Below, piece after piece: positions 61,886 to 64,000 of a stretch of DNA of 64,000 bases. The notes under the pieces are model-generated. The model worked only from the letters and a program-made list of their open reading frames with translations. It was not told where the DNA came from and did no database searches. Origin of the DNA: Anodontia alba (taxonomy: Eukaryota; Mollusca; Bivalvia; Lucinida; Lucinidae); contig OZ024833.1 in assembly GCA_964016985.1 (NCBI GenBank), positions 65,977,712 through 66,041,711 of the forward strand, in the 5' to 3' direction. The position numbers and the translations under genes are program-made. The first letter of the stretch is position 1; the number at the start of each line of letters is the position of its first letter.

Positions 61886-62190
61886 GAAATCTATAGACTA
61901 CTGTATTCATCCGAAATATTCGAATATTCTTGTGATGTGTCTAAAGGGAGCAGTTTAAAACAGAGTAGATCCTGAGCAGACGTCGATTCCGCGGCATATG
62001 GCCTTGGTCTGCACATGACGCATGTTGCTGGTGCAACATAAAAAGAGTGCTAAAATTTTCCGCGGACACCTGGCATTACCTTTAGTTACTGAAGGTTCTT
62101 AAAGTTTTTAATTTTGTTATCGTATTTACCGTCAACATTTGGACACCAGAACTCTCTACCATAGTTGTCTAAATTTAATGACCTTTGCAG

Positions 62191-62191
<1 letters not shown>

Positions 62192-62285
<94 letters not shown>
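62192..62285. repeat. (AC)n microsatellite
   Basis: About 47 AC units, followed by ACGC/GCAC variants. Confidence 0.98.
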
Positions 62286-62288
<3 letters not shown>

Positions 62289-62502
62289 TGCACACATGCA
62301 CGCACGCACTGCTTTGGTACCAAGCAGACTGACTACGAAAAGCGTGTCCAGTAAATATCTAAGTGTATTTTCATAAACAGATAACGTATAGAGAGAGAGA
62401 GAGAGGGAGGGAGGGGGGAAGGTGATGCCAGGTGTTCACGGAAAGCAAGCCGCGGCATGGCAATATTATTTGTAAAAAAGCTCATACTTGTATAGTGTTA
62501 AA

Positions 62503-63225
62503 AATGACATTTTAAAGAATGAGGGTTTTTCATTATATATATGGCGACAATTTGCATGAAAAGGCAAATCCTGTTTTCTGGGAAAGATAAGAAAAAAATT
62601 AACGCTAATTTGTCGTCTGCTGAATCAGTCCAGAATGTAGTAAAGGTTAAAGAAAGAGACTATTATAATTGGGTATTTGTTTGATTAGAGAATTTCAGAG
62701 TTGTCCTCATTCCCTCCCCCACCTGCAACCCACAGCCCATCAAGATTCTCAAACATGTAGAACGTGCAATATGTCGCATGCGAACACTCGGACATGGCAA
62801 TATTAATGACATTTTAAAGAATGAGGGCTTTTCATTATATATATCGTAGATAGAAAAAGCTAAAACTTTAATGTGTAGCACTCTTGGTATTTTTTTTCAG
62901 CAGACGACATTTTGAAATATTTTTTCACATTTTCCCTAGCAAACAGGATTTGACATTTGAAATATCAAATCCTGTTTTGGCGACAATTTGCATGAAAAGG
63001 CAAATCCTGTTTTCTGGGAAAAAATAAGAAAAAAAATATTGCCAATTTGTCGTCTGCTGAATTAGCCCAGAGAGTGGTAAAGGTTAAATAAATAGACTAT
63101 TACAATCGGGTATTTGTTTGGTTAGAGAATTTCAGAGTTGTCCTCACCCCCTCCTCCCACCTCCAACGCACAGCCCATCAAGACTCTCAAACATGTAAAA
63201 CGCGCAATATGCCGCATGCGAACAG
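62503..63225. repeat. Local direct duplication with E elements
   Basis: GACATTTTAAAGAATGAGGG recurs at 62507 and 62808. The block from GGCGACAATTTGCATGAAAA through CAGCCCATCAAGA to GCATGCGAAC recurs at about 62540-62790 and 62976-63225. The first unit lacks the left half of its E element. Confidence 0.85.
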
Positions 63226-63230
63226 AAAAG

Positions 63231-63614
63231 ACCTAAAACAGCAGACGCACCCGAATGCGGAGATCGCGGGAGATCAGCCAACGACATTAAACGGGGCGCA
63301 CTGCGAGAAAATAATATACGAAACATATGAGTCTAGTTAGTACCTGCAGACCTAGTTCAAAGCTACATTTTATTTCATTCGTTATTACGTTAAATAAATT
63401 AAATGTTCAATTAATGTAGGGATGTACGAGTAGTTTACTGTTATTTAGAATAATAATTCAAGGGAGTCATAATGCGCAAAACGCACGCTAGCTCCTTTAT
63501 ACATATAGTCAATTTTATAAAATGCTTATTTTCAACACATCTGCATGTCTGTCCATGTAGGGTGGAAACAAAAAGCTCGCGTCTTTTCAGTAAAGTTAAT
63601 CAACGCAAACGCGG
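63231..63614. other. No recognised feature
   Basis: GC-richer sequence at 63235-63310, then AT-rich. No exon could be supported. Confidence 0.35.
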
Positions 63615-63727
63615 TAACCCAGCCAGCATTCTACGTAAATCTACATCGGGCCGTCATCGGCCCGTCAGCTACCCTGACGGGCCGATGACGGCCCGATATA
63701 GATTTACGTAGAATGCTGACTGGGTAA
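63615..63727. mobile_element. Foldback element K, copy K2
   Basis: Near-identical to K1 but with the central loop in the opposite orientation (CAGCTACCCTGACGG versus CAGGGTAGCTGACGG), flanked by GGTA and GTA. Confidence 0.92.
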
Positions 63728-64000
63728 GTACTTGGATAGGTGAACCTCTTACATTACCAGCTGCTGTAGACTTTTCATGTTCATTTTTCCCCTGCCTACT
63801 TTTTTTTGTCGTCATTTTGTCACTCATAGCAATAATTCAGTTTTCATGTGCTCTAAAGACGCCTTTTCCTAAGACACGACTCCAGTATGTCTTTTCCTTC
63901 CGCATATAGAACTATTTCAGACCATTATTATGCCTAGCTCATACTCGACGTGCCCTGGGTTGAGTATAAAGTAGACAGGGCGGCGCTTGGTGACAGACAG
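63728..64000. other. No recognised feature to the right edge
   Basis: No repeat family or exon recognised. Confidence 0.35.

Noticed and set aside
62086..62376. Cys-Val and Thr-His repeat frames
   Set aside because: They are translations of the (AC)n microsatellite on both strands.

Overview
The window is animal (metazoan) nuclear DNA. It holds one complete, widely split protein gene in a dense bed of short foldback elements, MITE-like elements, tRNA-derived SINEs, tandem arrays and microsatellites. The repeat style and intron size suggest a mollusc, probably a bivalve; this is an inference and no sequence search was run.

The gene is a minus-strand D-3-phosphoglycerate dehydrogenase (PHGDH), the first enzyme of phosphorylated serine synthesis. 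I placed 11 coding exons from 58168 down to 30309. All ten introns are GT-AG, every exon joins in frame, and the product is 532 residues, close to the 533 of human PHGDH. The NAD-binding GLGRIG and the catalytic Arg, Glu and His are all present. About 1.6 kb of coding sequence is spread over 27.9 kb, and the introns consist largely of repeats. A CpG-rich stretch with two NRF1-like motifs lies just 5' of the start codon.

At the left edge (1537-1712, minus) there is one isolated exon with good splice sites. Its conceptual product, a Lys/Glu-rich linker ending in SVGFLEV, resembles the cytosolic N-terminus of ABCB/P-glycoprotein transporters. The rest of that gene would lie off the left edge and in unlocated upstream exons.

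Region by region: 1-29900 is downstream intergenic DNA with foldback families A, C, D, E and others, a degraded CR1/jockey-type LINE reverse transcriptase (14940-16230), and a 4-kb block of nested tandem arrays (19985-24482). 30309-58168 is PHGDH with intronic repeats, including 145-bp and 172-bp arrays in intron 6 and multi-level nested insertions. 58169-64000 holds the promoter region, two near-perfect 110-bp foldbacks, microsatellites and a local segmental duplication.

The strongest unusual signal is the foldback elements. Family A has 16 copies, about 20-bp terminal inverted repeats and a near-perfect central palindrome. Two filled/empty-site comparisons inside the window indicate that it inserts without a target-site duplication. 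Families A, B and I have unrelated ends but carry versions of one central hairpin. Families C and D share another core. In many copies the two arms change together, which points to arm homogenisation or selection for pairing.
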